From Hyalella azteca (taxonomy: Eukaryota; Arthropoda; Malacostraca; Amphipoda; Hyalellidae), in assembly GCF_000764305.2 (NCBI RefSeq), contig NW_025933061.1:1-64000 (forward strand): 64,000 bases of DNA, read 5' to 3'. Below are positions 1 to 10,451 of this stretch, in pieces; position 1 is the stretch's first letter, and the number at the start of each line of letters is the position of its first letter. The notes under the pieces are model-generated. The model was not told the DNA's origin. It did not search any database and was given only the letters and a program-made list of their open reading frames with translations. The position numbers were made by a program, and so were the translations under genes.

Positions 1-272
1 TTCATACGGAACGTCAAGATGTTCATACGGAACGTCAAGATGTTAATACGAAACGTCAAGATGTTCATACGAAACGTCGAGATTTTCATACGGAACGTCA
101 CGATGTTCATACAGAACGTCAACATGTTCATAAGGAACGTCAAGATCTTCATACGGAACGTCAAGATGTTCATACGGAACTTTAAGATGTTCATACGGAA
201 CGACAAAATGTTCATACGGAACACAGGAGATGTTCACACGGAACGTCAATATGTTCATACGGAACGTTCAAT
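1..272. repeat. 21-base minisatellite (at window edge)
   Basis: About 13 tandem copies of a 21-base unit close to TTCATACGGAACGTCAAGAT+G, with point changes and a few length changes towards the right end. The array is open on the left edge, so its full size is unknown. The unit length is a multiple of three, so both strands stay open over the array (FIRNVKM-like on plus, VPYEHLD-like on minus). I take this as a by-product of the period, not as coding evidence. Confidence 0.95.
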
Positions 273-416
273 ATTTTAATATCCTTGCTCTTTGAAGAAG
301 CTGGACTCAAGCGTTCATTAAGGTAACGATACGTCCAAATCATGTGGACACATGAGAAACTTTTTAATGACCTCAAGTTGTGCTCAATGCAGCTAACTAC
401 GATCGGAGATCCCAAA

Positions 417-703
417 CTAAAACACATCGCAACTCGAGGCCAAACTTGCGCATCTCTGAGCTCCGCCGCTTGATAATCTCCGAGCGCGAGAAGAAGCGTG
501 GGCACTAAAGCCTTGATCCTGCGCCGAGGATCCTGTCCCATAACGCCAGATTTTTCTCCTGATCGCACGGGTCGTCCGCGGAGTTTTTGAAACATCGAAG
601 AGCCTTTGCTTAATTTCGCCATAGGATTTTAGAGCGGAGCATTTGCTGGGGGCTGGTGTCTTGGTCGCTTCTTCCTCTTGTGTCCATGGAGAAAGGATCA
701 GGC
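417..703 (-). CDS. Candidate exon, unrecognised basic Ser/Arg-rich protein
   Basis: On the minus strand an acceptor with a short pyrimidine stretch (CATTCTCTAG) ends at 704. The frame after it (entry phase 1) stays open for about 94 codons to a TAG at 417. This block is clearly more GC-rich than its surroundings. The translation starts LILSPWTQEEEATKTPAPSK and becomes rich in Arg and Ser. A second minus frame is also open over 212-622, so the frame choice is uncertain. No domain was recognised and no partner exon was found. A shared GC-rich origin (transposon scrap or promoter) could also explain the open frames. Confidence 0.3.
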
Positions 704-1522
704 CTAGAGAATGACTTTGCATTTATTATTTGTTACCGGTGTTTTTCTATTAGCTAATTCTTCCCTGTACATTAATAAATAGTTGGCAGTCATTAGAAAT
801 GTTGCATGCGGAAGAAATAACGCGTGAATTTCTGCAACGCAACATGTTCGCAGAGATATTACTTCAAAATATTTTTGAAATATTTAAATCGTCTCAGCCG
901 GCAAATGTTTGTACATTTTACAAGGAGTTGATTTCATTTCTAAAAGGAATGACGATTGGTGTCCAAGATTGAGTAATCGCCTTATATATGTTAACGGTTT
1001 TATATATATACCAATTATGTAATACGTTAAATTTGGTACATAAACCCCACGTCTAATTGATCTAATTATGTTTGCATTTTCTGCTTAGTAGCGCGGATTA
1101 CAAACCAATCAAATCATCTAGTCTGAGTTTAAAGCGCATTCAATAAACCTAATATAATCCCCATCAGGAATTACCTAATCTGGAGGAATTGATAAACATT
1201 TGGAATAATGACCATGACATTCAAATAATATTCAGCTCTATGATAACTAAGGATAATAACCCTGTCAAAATTTAGGCGCGGCTATCGTTCGTTTTTCGGT
1301 TGCCGCTCTCGGATTAGAGATGAATTAGACATGAGATGGCCGCCTCCCCTAATCAGCCTCCCAAAAGGTGCTATTTTGGGTAGTTCCATGGTAAAAATAT
1401 AAGGGTCAAATGACACACGAAATCAGTGGCTGATCAGGCCACCATTGGCTTGCCCTGCTCAGTAGCTGGCATGAGTTCTTAGCGCGAGCGTGACAAGCCT
1501 CTGATTCATAAACCCATATACG
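704..1522. other. AT-rich non-coding stretch
   Basis: Mostly AT-rich sequence without a convincing frame, splice signal pair or repeat. From about 1260 onwards the base composition shifts to more GC, ahead of the inverted repeats at 1523-1715. Confidence 0.5.
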
Positions 1523-1715
1523 ATGCATGAGTAGGCGCACGAGTTTTTAAACGCGTGGGTTTCACCACTCATGCATTGCGTGTACGTCAAGTGTGGGCAT
1601 TACGTTTTCTTGATTTGAATGTTTTTTTTTTTTTTTGCTCGCGCAAACCGCTTCAAAACTTTTGGGACAATATTTTGAAACGAAATTTTAGGGTCGCGCC
1701 TGCGTTTGCGCGAGC
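1523..1715. repeat. Two adjacent inverted repeats (hairpins)
   Basis: ATGCATGAGT at 1523-1532 is repeated inverted as ACTCATGCAT at 1567-1576 (34-base loop). Directly after it, GCTCGCGCAAAC at 1637-1648 is inverted as GTTTGCGCGAGC at 1704-1715 (55-base loop). A 15-base T run precedes the second arm pair. Both stems are perfect. They may be a small fold-back element or terminal repeats of a decayed transposon. I see no flanking target duplication. Confidence 0.7.
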
Positions 1716-1783
1716 TTCATTACCCGTACAATGATTATCCATCGGCACACGACCATTACGCGTGCTAACAAGCGCGCGTTGCG

Positions 1784-2390
1784 TTGTTTTCGACCCGCAT
1801 ATGGCCCGCGTTCATTTCAAGACGCTCGCGATACGTTTCTGTGAGAACTCCGTTGCGATATGTGTACATGAACACGCGTGCATTGCTTATACGTCGAGAT
1901 GCGTGTATTGAGTGTGTTCACCAAAACACCAACGTTTCAGAGGCAAGGGTACCAAAACAATCCCCTTTATACTCCCTAATAAGGAGTAGGATGTTAGTTA
2001 TCAACTACCCTGCTTGAGACAAAGCAACGAGAGGTAGTTCGGACTGCGCAGGCGCTGAGGCGCTGATCTTGAGCAGTGATACACTTATTCGTTGCGGGCG
2101 GACGTCGGTTGATGGACGCATCTCATTCGAATTATGTAATCTTATCTTGAATAAGTGAAGTCTACATCTTGCAAACAATTCAGTGTTAAAAACTGAATAT
2201 TACCTTTTTTGACATTTTCAGCAATACAAATTCTTTACTTTTTGCTTTCCTGTGCTTTCTAAAGTGAGGTTCGTTGCAATAATTCTCGTCGAGAGGCGGC
2301 ATTCATCATGACTGCGCAATTTGAATTGTGCGTTCAAGATTTTAGCAGCGGTCGAAATTTTCAACTTTGGGCACGTCGACACGAGCATGT
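1784..2390. other. GC-richer spacer upstream of the 2.5 kb gene
   Basis: Many CG-containing words (for example ACGCGTGCATTGC) up to about 2110, then AT-rich sequence to the TATA box at 2391. An open plus frame at 1784-2017 has no splice signals, Kozak context or protein-like features, so I do not call it a gene. Confidence 0.4.
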
Positions 2391-2398
2391 TATATAAG
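2391..2398 (+). promoter_or_regulatory. TATA box
   Basis: TATATAAG, a consensus core promoter TATA box, lies 99 bases upstream of the ATG at 2497. A start site about 30 bases downstream (near 2420) would give a 5' UTR of roughly 75 bases. Confidence 0.55.
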
Positions 2399-2496
2399 CT
2401 GCTCCTGTTCATATGCTCAAGGTTCTAATTTCTAAATCAACGCGTCAACTGGATCAATTTGAGTAGTGTGAATTCGAAAGTTCATCATTGCCTTGG

Positions 2497-2969
2497 ATGA
2501 TGAACATTCCAGACCAACAACAACAGTCGACACCACTGGGCGGGCCAGCTGATACAGGATGGAACAGGTTGCAGAGCGTGGGTTATATCGATTATTCGCA
2601 TGTAAGTCGTAGTTGCTCTTGTTCCGTTACTCTCTACTCTATTTCGTTGGATCATCAGGTTTCATTTTGGAGTTGCATTCAAGTATAAGGATTAATTTGG
2701 TTATTTCTGAAGAACTACAAATTATACGAAGATAGATTCAGAAAATTTCCATCGAGCAATATTGAATTGGTATTAGACGTTAGAATTTAGAAATGCTTCT
2801 ATTCTTCATTTTTCAGCGGTTGCAAGCAGTATTTTCAGACCCGGTAAAATTTTTTGCCAGACGAATGGTTTCTTCAACCGAAGAACTGTTCAGCTTTGGG
2901 CATATGTCTGCATGCTTGAGGTTATTGCTCAAGCAAAAGATAGCTTATGAACTATTTACTTTACAATGA
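2497..2969 (+). CDS. Small two-exon gene, unrecognised 85-residue protein
   Basis: Exon 1 (2497-2601) starts at the first of two adjacent ATGs and codes 35 residues beginning MMNIPDQQQQSTPLGGPADT, Gln-, Pro- and Gly-rich. It ends at a strong donor, CAT/GTAAGT. The 215-base intron ends in a good acceptor (TTCTTCATTTTTCAG, ending at 2816). Exon 2 enters in phase 0 and stays open for 50 codons to TGA at 2967. It codes a more hydrophobic and basic segment (RLQAVFSDPVKFFARRM...). A TATA box precedes and AATAAA (3454) follows, so the whole transcript unit is visible. No signal peptide, membrane segment or known domain was recognised. A donor-like CCG/GTAAAA at 2844 could instead make exon 2 only 27 bases long and the gene larger. 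Confidence 0.5.
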
Positions 2970-3453
2970 GCCCCTCTGTGAGCAACATATTTGATTTGAG
3001 GATTCCCATAACTGTCGTTTATTCTGCTATTTGATAGTCTCTTCAGGAATTTAGAGTGCAGTTGATAACTTAGATGCTTGTAAAGAACTACATGTGAAAC
3101 TCAATAGGTACTACTGACTTGCAGAATCGTTTGCTCGATAGAAATTCAATGTGACGAAAGTTACATGAAATGAAACGGCAAATAATTCAACAATTATTTT
3201 AATCACAACGTCGTTCATTCAGTAGGATACATGGATTAACAGGATAAATTGGCTTGACTTGCATTACCTCGAATCAGTAATACTGATGTATCGATTGAAT
3301 TTTTTTATTTGCGATTATTGCCCTCATTTCTAACCTCGCCATGTCATAATAGTTACTAGCTGTAAACGTCTTTGCATGAAATTGAGCTTCTGATAGACTG
3401 CTCTGATCTTAAAACTGAGCGAGTAGTACAATATGCTTATAGCACAGGTCACA

Positions 3454-3459
3454 AATAAA
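3454..3459 (+). terminator. AATAAA polyadenylation signal
   Basis: AATAAA lies 485 bases after the stop of the 2497-2969 gene. It is the first canonical signal downstream on this strand, so it is the likely 3' end of that transcript. Confidence 0.4.
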
Positions 3460-3616
3460 ATTTCGATAAACATATTTTAATACATGATAAAAAAATGCAA
3501 CTTCAAATTTTGATCAATTTTTTTCGATAAAAATATTTTAAAATGAAAAATTTTTATCTGAGAACGATAAGAATTTTTGAATTTTTTAGTTTTTGACTGC
3601 GACGCCCCCTCCTTTG

Positions 3617-6522
3617 TATGTATATGCAGCAACAACGTAGTGAGCGCTAAGCTGCTGCATGGTTGACTTCGCTGGCAGCCAGAACCAGGCGCGGTTGGTG
3701 AAGGTCGAAGCATAAATTTGGGGCTGCTAAGTCTCGACAGAGTCGTAGGCGGACTCGCCAATTCAGACCAGCTCATCCCCTAGCGTGACTTAAAATTGAC
3801 TAATGAATTGCGAAAATACATTACATTATGACACAAGTTTTGGCTAAATTTGTAGTTCGCTGATAGGATACAAGGCTCTAGAAGTAGTTCTCTTGCTTCC
3901 TAGTATAAGAGCAGAGAAGATTAAAGTATAATATTTCATATAAATTATAGAACGTATAATATTCTACGGGTTTCCCTCTCGAAACCTCATTGTAGTTTGA
4001 ATGGCAAGGCAACTGTCGGCAGTTTATGGGAAAAGTGACTGGTTCAGTAATGGCTGCGATTTAGAACGCGCCTTTTTTTAGCCGCCTGGTCTTTTCAGGA
4101 GCAATTTTAAAATTTCGGGCGTTGTATAAGGCCATATAAAGTGACCAAGTTCCGGAGTAAATTGATTAGAATGGGGCTCCAGACGGCATTGAACATGCTG
4201 CTAGACACGCTAGTTTAACGAGCCCCCACCGAAGCACGAAGCTGATCGTGTTTTGTACCTATTGTATCATTTTGACGAACAGCCAATTGTATCATAGATG
4301 GCCCATACTTTCCAAGAACTCGGAGAGAGTGTCACCAAACGAACGACAGATTTTGAGAGTTACTCGACAAGGTTAACTGCATCCGTGTTGATCTATCATG
4401 AGACGCGATCTACTGCTACTAAATACTAATGGTTGAACTAGCAATTCAACCATGTGTCAGGTGGTCGGTTTCTATGACCACCTGATAGATTAGTAACCGA
4501 GAGTCAGGGGATATGGTCGTTGCAAATAGGTCAATGGCGGGCCAAGAGAAACGCACGGTTTACTCTAGTCCTACTATAATAAACTGGCACGGTGAAAGAG
4601 TACAGATGGAGGGGATTGACTGGTACAGCACAAGTACGAGGACTAAGCCGACTACGTATGATAACCTAGGTGATGATAGATGATTACCGAACACGTGCTG
4701 CTACCTTAACCTTCTAATCTCCTTTCCAGAGATCTTTCCGGCTCGTTTTATTGAAACCGTGCATGTGAATATTTCCCGGCAAGGAGAGACAACATGAGCG
4801 AGAGTACCGGTGTCACTTAAGCTCTTCCAGATTGAGGTCTTTCGAGGTTCTTTTCACATATGGCGTGTGGTACTAACTACGCCCACCAAACCGCCAATTT
4901 TAGTTGTGATGCTATTAACAGGTCGTGACTGATAGATTAAGGGTTCCACTATCCCATGCTGCTTCGTTTTGCTTGTGGATCAACTAAATGTAATTACAGG
5001 GTTCCAATTCACAGTCCAAGCCTCAGTTACTTGAGCCTCTGTGTTATGGTCCTTGCAACCGAAGAAGTTTGGTCAAGGTGCTTATACACCGGGTGAATAT
5101 TCGCGTCGATTAGTTTAGTCGACTACAGTTTTGCCGGCTGAGACGCTATACACGAGGAGAGAGTTTTCGGAACAGTCCAACGGCGCCAGTGCGATGTTGG
5201 GAGATGTCAAATAAGGCGTGTACATGGTGGAAGCAAACAAGAGCTCCACAGTTGTGCTTACTACGGCGACTTATAGACGAGCAAGATAGAGCTACGCCCT
5301 TGAGCCCACTACGGAAGCAGTGGCGGTACTGGGGCCACTGGGCACACTCGACTGGCACTGGCTTCAAAAAACTTCAGCCGTTGATCCTGCAATGCAACAG
5401 CTAGTCACCTCCGAAGACGTTAATCATCACAAATATTAGTAAAGTCGACTAGTCGCCTCGTGTATAAACACTCTTAATGCCCGCCCTCGAAATACCGAAA
5501 GACAATTCGAGTACTCGCGAACCAGAATTTAGACGGATCTTATACGATTCCGTCGCCAGGTGCGTCTTTCTCAACCGAGCCGGTTTGTAACTGAAAGTTC
5601 AACGATATGTCATAATACTCACGACGTCTGTCAATGAGAATTGAACCACAATTCAAATCTGATTCCAATCTTCACCTAAAATTGGAAGTCACTATGTGCT
5701 GCTTAGGCGGGGGAACAATATTGATCCTATAGAGAAAACTACAAAAGACGGAGTGAGGTGCCTGCGCTAGAAACTGGAAAGCAGTACATGGTGGTCGCGA
5801 AGTAGCATTGCCCAGTCAGGTTGCAGCACCCTCGAGGTAACATCTCGTCAGCTGTAACTATAGAGGCCTGAATTCTGCTTGTACCCAGCGCTCTAAGCTG
5901 CTGTGCTGTAACGGGAAAGAGAGAGCCGTGCGAGAGATATTACTCTACTAAACTATTACTCTTCTGCCCACACGTGACCTATACGGTTTATCACCGTATA
6001 ATGCGTAATGCTTCACTGCTCTGGAGGGCGAAAACCAGTTCCTTCCAGCAATAACCGCATAGCAATTGGAAGGCCTTAGTTTTGAGATTGAGAGAGCAGG
6101 CAGGGTGCCAATAGTGTGCCCAAATCGGCGGATAACCACAGATTGTAGCGGTAAGATCCATGCCGTTCGAGGAAACGTGGGTTAATGTCGTTACGAACGC
6201 GCACATGTACGACTGGACATTGTGCGTTACCGTCACCATACACTTAACCTAAAGGTTCAAGATCAAAGAAAACAGGATTATTTGTGCGAAAAATTTTAAA
6301 ATTTTATCGTGAGTCTATGAGCTATTTCATGAAAAAAAAATTCGACACCATACATGCACTATTTGCTACGACGCTCTATGCTAGGACTAGGTAAATCGTG
6401 GTATAACATGGCAATATCTTGTTACTAATTTTTCTATTCAATGTTTGGCCCACTGATAGTTTTTCGTCCTTTTGCTATTAACGAAGGGCTTGCGTGATCC
6501 TGTCGTTTAACAAGTTCAGATT
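3617..6522. repeat. Long dispersed repeat, copy A (class unknown)
   Basis: This 2.9 kb stretch matches 10759-15255 almost base for base, by eye about nine bases in ten, from TATGTATATGCAGC at the left to AACAAGTTCAGATTTGA at the right, and flanks differ completely on both sides. It lacks about 50 bases near 4068 that copy B keeps and has neither of the two MITEs found in copy B. Inside, TATACACGAGG (about 5149) and CCTCGTGTATA (about 5456) form an inverted pair roughly 300 bases apart. Open frames are short, not conserved in position and carry no transposase, polymerase or helicase motif. It is most likely a non-autonomous mobile element or a segmental duplication. I saw no terminal inverted repeat, poly(A) tail or clear target duplication, so I do not assign a class. 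Confidence 0.85.
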
Positions 6523-8771
6523 TGAACAAGTAATCGCATTTACAACGTTTAACAAAGCCATTCCGGTAAATTGTTCGAAATGTACCTAATTTGATTTCGG
6601 ACGGACGTAGATATGACCTAAAAGCGCATTTCCGTTACTTTTTCGTCTCTTAACCTTTCCTGTAACGAATGAAATAAAATTTGAAGGAATGTAAAATAGA
6701 AATATAGGTAGCTTTTGACATCGCCAGCAAAGTTTCAGACGTTTCTTTGACATCAAAGAAGGTTCTATGAGCTGAGGTGACTTTAATAGGTGACGGGGTT
6801 GGGCTTCATAAAGAATCCAGCGTCTGGCAAAATTCTCTGGGAATGAACCGACGCGGCGCTGACGGTGGAGCTGTTGGCCATGATGACCACCTACCGCGTG
6901 GCCGGCGGGGCCTTGCACAGGAGGGACTATAGAGTCATGGCGGTCACGGATTGAGTCCCTCCTCACTTAAAATAACTTTCTTCGTCTTCTTTCTACCTGA
7001 GAATGTATTCATACGGATAACTGTTTTAATTATTAGTTTCATGTTTATCATTTAAATCAAGTCTCCCAGATATTCGGGATATTAAATAGTGTCGTTCATA
7101 CAATAGAGTACGCGACCAATATGAAAGAATTCAAGGTGTATCAATATTTTGAAATATTCTTGCATTATCTATTCAATATTTTCATTTACTATATACTAAA
7201 CATATCACAGATCTTTAGTTTTTGCCGCCAAAGTTACTATTTTGAAACTTGAAATGAATTTGTTCATTATCTTTGGCTTCAAGCTTTTTCATTTCCTAGA
7301 AATGTGATATATTATATCCCAGTTCAAAATATGTCATCGTTTCGTATTCTTTATTGCCAAGCGTTTATGATATTCTCAAAATTTATACGGTTATCGGCCT
7401 CAGTAACTTGTTGAACCGGAAACAAAGAAAAACCAACGCCTCGATATAGATATGTGATGACGCCAGTCCAGGAGAACTGATAATGAGACCGAATTTTAAC
7501 GATAACTTGGTTGAAATTTATGCCGACATAGCATCAAGCATTTTTCAATGATAAATTTTGTATACATTTCGTTAGCAACATCAAAAACTGCGTATTGATT
7601 GTTAGCCTTCATTGTCACTGCTTGTGCTGGATTATTAGAGCCTGTAAATGAGGGTTGGTCTGCTAAAAGAGTACCAGGAATCGTCGTGCGAAAATATGCT
7701 GCAAAGATCCAATTGACACGATAATATTAGGATTCATGCTGACTGACTCATTATAATTAGTTTTGCATTTTAAAATTTTTCTACCTGATATAAATTTAAT
7801 GCACATTTTAATGTGTAATTTAAATTTCTTTACGTCAAGTCACTCGAGCACTCAAGTCTCAAGTTCGTAAACATACGCTGCAATGTTACGGCCACTGGGC
7901 CTACGGCCGAGACATTTATTTGAAGCATTGGTTTCCAATTTGTTACTGCATATTTCAAATAATTGATCATAACTCAGTATCATGCTAGGAAGCCTGAATT
8001 GAAACGTACGTCTACAAATGCCGTACATTTGTTCTGTTCTTGAGTGGGTGCAGCTCAAATTTTCACAGCTGAACACCACACTTTTTCATTTATTTTCACC
8101 ACAGCCCAAGTATTTTCATTTCGCGAATTTATGCCGTGAATGATATTCATTATTTGCTGGCTTTTACCATTTGTCTTTATTTTGCAAACTGTGTGCAATT
8201 TTATTTTTTTTCTGTGTTATCAAATCAAGATTTGCTTACTTATTCATGGAAACGCCATCTGTAAAACTGACTTATAATTTGAATATGAATAATAGTATGT
8301 ATTTGAATAATGATATAAAAAATGATAATAATTCCTAAGTTGGTCCGATACCAACATGCTGAATATTCATGACCTTCACTAGTCTCATGAGCAGTATTCA
8401 CACATGTGCGTCATGATGCTGCAATATAATGATAGTCAGTTCTAATCGTATGCCATTATTCCCTTGTATTTATTTAAATTTTTGTGATTCAGGTGATGCT
8501 TGTAGATGATGCTTAAATTTTTCGATTTTACGCGAAAAATTGGTCGCCCGGTCTTCCACAAACACAGCAGTTAAATAGAAGCGCGTTAATTGCGATTATC
8601 ATGGCATCAAAAACGATATAAGAATTTTTTGAAGGTATTTTTATATGTATTATATGATACATATAACAAATACTCTTCTGACCAGACTTGACCAAGCTGG
8701 CTTTCAGCGCCAGAAAATGTTATCATGTATGCAATGATTAGTTTAAAATTGATTATTAATCTTTTAAACAG
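6523..8771. other. AT-rich stretch with one GC-rich island
   Basis: Between 6790 and 6960 is a short GC-rich island with open frames on both strands. The plus frame reads AALTVELLAMMTTYRVAGG and the minus frame reads MANSSTVSAASVHSQRILPD. Neither has supporting splice sites, so it may be an exon or a CpG-rich regulatory patch. The rest (6970-8771) is AT-rich with no feature I can support. Confidence 0.4.
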
Positions 8772-9002
8772 ATTCAATTTAGGACAGAAGATGTTAGAAA
8801 GACGGACTTGCGTAAACTATATGAATGCAGCGGCATTAGGGAGCTGTTGCTTTCTTTGGAGTCAGCTGATGATCTGCTGAAAACTCTCAAATTGAGTGTA
8901 ATAATTTCGATTTTGTTTCAATGTAAACGAGAATTCCAAGCTACGTTTAACATCGCAGACGACAAAAGCATGTTAAATACGGCTCAATGCTGTAGACTAT
9001 AA
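8772..9002 (+). CDS. Candidate terminal exon, unrecognised protein
   Basis: The acceptor ATTATTAATCTTTTAAACAG ends at 8771. The phase-0 frame that follows is open for 76 codons to TAA at 9000. The translation starts IQFRTEDVRKTDLRKLYECS and continues with a leucine-rich, probably helical stretch (RELLLSLESADDLLKTLKL), then a Cys/Phe segment. Composition is charged and balanced, unlike translated AT-rich noise. A donor-like AAT/GTAAAC inside it could end the exon earlier. Upstream exons were not found. The family is not recognised. Confidence 0.42.
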   Translation: MQFRTEDVRKTDLRKLYECSGIRELLLSLESADDLLKTLKLSVIISILFQCKREFQATFNIADDKSMLNTAQCCRL

Positions 9003-9209
9003 CTTAATGTTCTTAAGACGTTCCCTGCGTATTGGGCCATATGTATACCAACAATGATATTCCACTGCTGCGTATTGGGACACCAGTGTACCAAACGCAA
9101 TATTTTACCCAGTTCTGATAAAACACATTAAACTTTAAATTTCGTTGGTAAACTTTCTCTTACAGAATATTCGAGTTCACACAAAAATCATATCCCCTTG
9201 AGAACATGA

Positions 9210-9216
9210 TATAAAA
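9210..9216 (+). promoter_or_regulatory. TATA box of the Gly/Tyr-rich peptide gene
   Basis: TATAAAA, 65 bases upstream of the ATG at 9275. A start site about 30 bases downstream leaves a 5' UTR of about 35 bases, typical of small arthropod secreted-peptide genes with a tiny first exon. Confidence 0.5.
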
Positions 9217-9274
9217 CTGCAATAATTCTTAGTAAAGCAACAACCGCTGACAGCCCAATGCAATTAGGAGGATA

Positions 9275-9728
9275 ATGGTACGTGCTATCCGGAGACGCGG
9301 GGAGCATACATCTAAATTGTAGTCCTCATATATCATAGCTTCAGAACTGACAGCTCGAACAATTTATTACACAGATTTTCCGACATTTTTTATTTATATA
9401 TTTTGGAAATTCTTTTAGTATTGCTGAACATTCCATCCTGAGATTTCAACGTCATGGATATAAACACACGTTTTTTTCCCACCTTTAGCTGGTCCTCGTG
9501 CTGAGCGCCTTCACCAGTGCCTTCTTCCGCGCCCATCCCAGGCCACACCGACACTGGTTCAGCGGAGGCCTCGGTGGACATAGAAGAGTTTATGGGGGAA
9601 GCCATGGAAATTATGAGGGCTCAATAGGCTATGGCGGCTATGGAGAATATGGCGGCTATTTGGGCTACGGCGGTTATGGAGGGTATCCAGGTTATGGAGG
9701 GTATAGAGGTTATGGAGGGTACCTATAG
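9275..9728 (+). CDS. Secreted Gly/Tyr-rich peptide gene (two exons)
   Basis: The proposed exon 1 holds only the start codon: GGATAATG/GTACGT (ATG 9275-9277, donor GT at 9278). The intron (9278-9488, 211 bases) ends in TTTTTTTCCCACCTTTAG. Exon 2 continues in phase 0. The product of 80 residues begins MLVLVLSAFTSAFFRAHPRP, a short hydrophobic signal peptide, then a His/Arg linker, then GYGGY-type repeats (GYGGYGEYGGYLGYGGYGGY) to a TAG at 9726. Such Gly/Tyr-rich secreted peptides occur in arthropod cuticle, shell matrices and antimicrobial secretions. I infer an extracellular structural or defence role, but cannot choose between them. The start is inferred from the TATA box and the donor next to the ATG; a different first exon farther upstream is possible. 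After the stop the same repeat continues, out of frame and then back in frame (see findings), so this allele may be truncated. Confidence 0.6.
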
Positions 9729-9869
9729 AGGTTGTGGAGGGTATAGAGGTTATGGAGGGTACCTATAGAGGTTGTGGAGGGTATATAGGTTATAGAGGGT
9801 ATCCATGCAGGGTATGGAGGGTATAGAGGTTATGGAGGGTATAGAGGTTATGGAGGGTATAGAGGTTAT
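9627..9869 (+). repeat. Gly/Tyr codon repeat array, partly out of frame
   Basis: Tandem units of about 18 bases (GGTTATGGAGGGTATAGA) code GYGGYR. Two copies of a variant with four extra bases (GGGTACCTATAGAGG) introduce the TAG at 9726 and shift the frame. From about 9810 the array is again in the frame of the upstream coding sequence and ends GGTTATATCCGAAACGTTTT + CTAG, which would read GYIRNVF-stop at 9885. Confidence 0.85.
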
Positions 9870-9935
9870 ATCCGAAACGTTTTCTAGCATACCTAATGGG
9901 GAATTTTTTGGCTGTTTTATTTGCATTTAAATCTT

Positions 9936-9941
9936 ATTAAA
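9936..9941 (+). terminator. ATTAAA polyadenylation signal
   Basis: ATTAAA, the commonest variant of the poly(A) signal, lies about 50 bases after the last in-frame stop (9885) of the Gly/Tyr array and overlaps a second copy at 9941. Confidence 0.4.
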
Positions 9942-10241
9942 TTAAATTATATCTTAATCAATTTCATATATAAGATGGCGCTGATTATTCATTTCGAAAT
10001 CGTATGTTAATATCGAACGTTACCGTTTGTAGCACATCTGCTCCGCAAATGAACATTTTCTGTGAATGTTTGCGAGTGAACTCTAGATGGGCTAGTCAAC
10101 GTTACGAATAATTTAAAGTATTTGATTTACGTTCTGCTTACCTTATTCAAATTCTTTATTTAATTTAGGTACGTATGTACATACATGCGGATTGCCTGTA
10201 TGTGTACAAATTCCTTGTTTCTCTATAGTGATATTTTTCAG

Positions 10242-10451
10242 GACTTCGGCAGCAGAAATTTAGTGCCGGAGATTCACGTCATGGATGTTGGGGAGGGGGA
10301 GGGGACGCAGCATGATCTTGCAGTCCCGCGGTCGGAGTTCAGGGTGCACAACGGAAGTCTCCCCGTGGCCACCCGGACTCAAAGCTCAACTATATTGAAC
10401 GCCATCCCTGTCATTTATGCGATTGCTACACAGACTTTAAATATAATCTAG
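10242..10451 (+). CDS. Candidate terminal exon, unrecognised
   Basis: An acceptor (TATAGTGATATTTTTCAG) ends at 10241. The phase-0 frame that follows is open for 69 codons to TAG at 10449. The exon is markedly more GC-rich than its flanks and is followed by two AATAAA signals (10478 and 10485). The translation starts DFGSRNLVPEIHVMDVGEGE and ends with a hydrophobic tail (NAIPVIYAIATQTLNII). No domain was recognised and upstream exons were not identified. It could belong to a gene starting before the Gly/Tyr gene, or be a decayed copy. Confidence 0.4.
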   Translation, partial: DFGSRNLVPEIHVMDVGEGEGTQHDLAVPRSEFRVHNGSLPVATRTQSSTILNAIPVIYAIATQTLNII

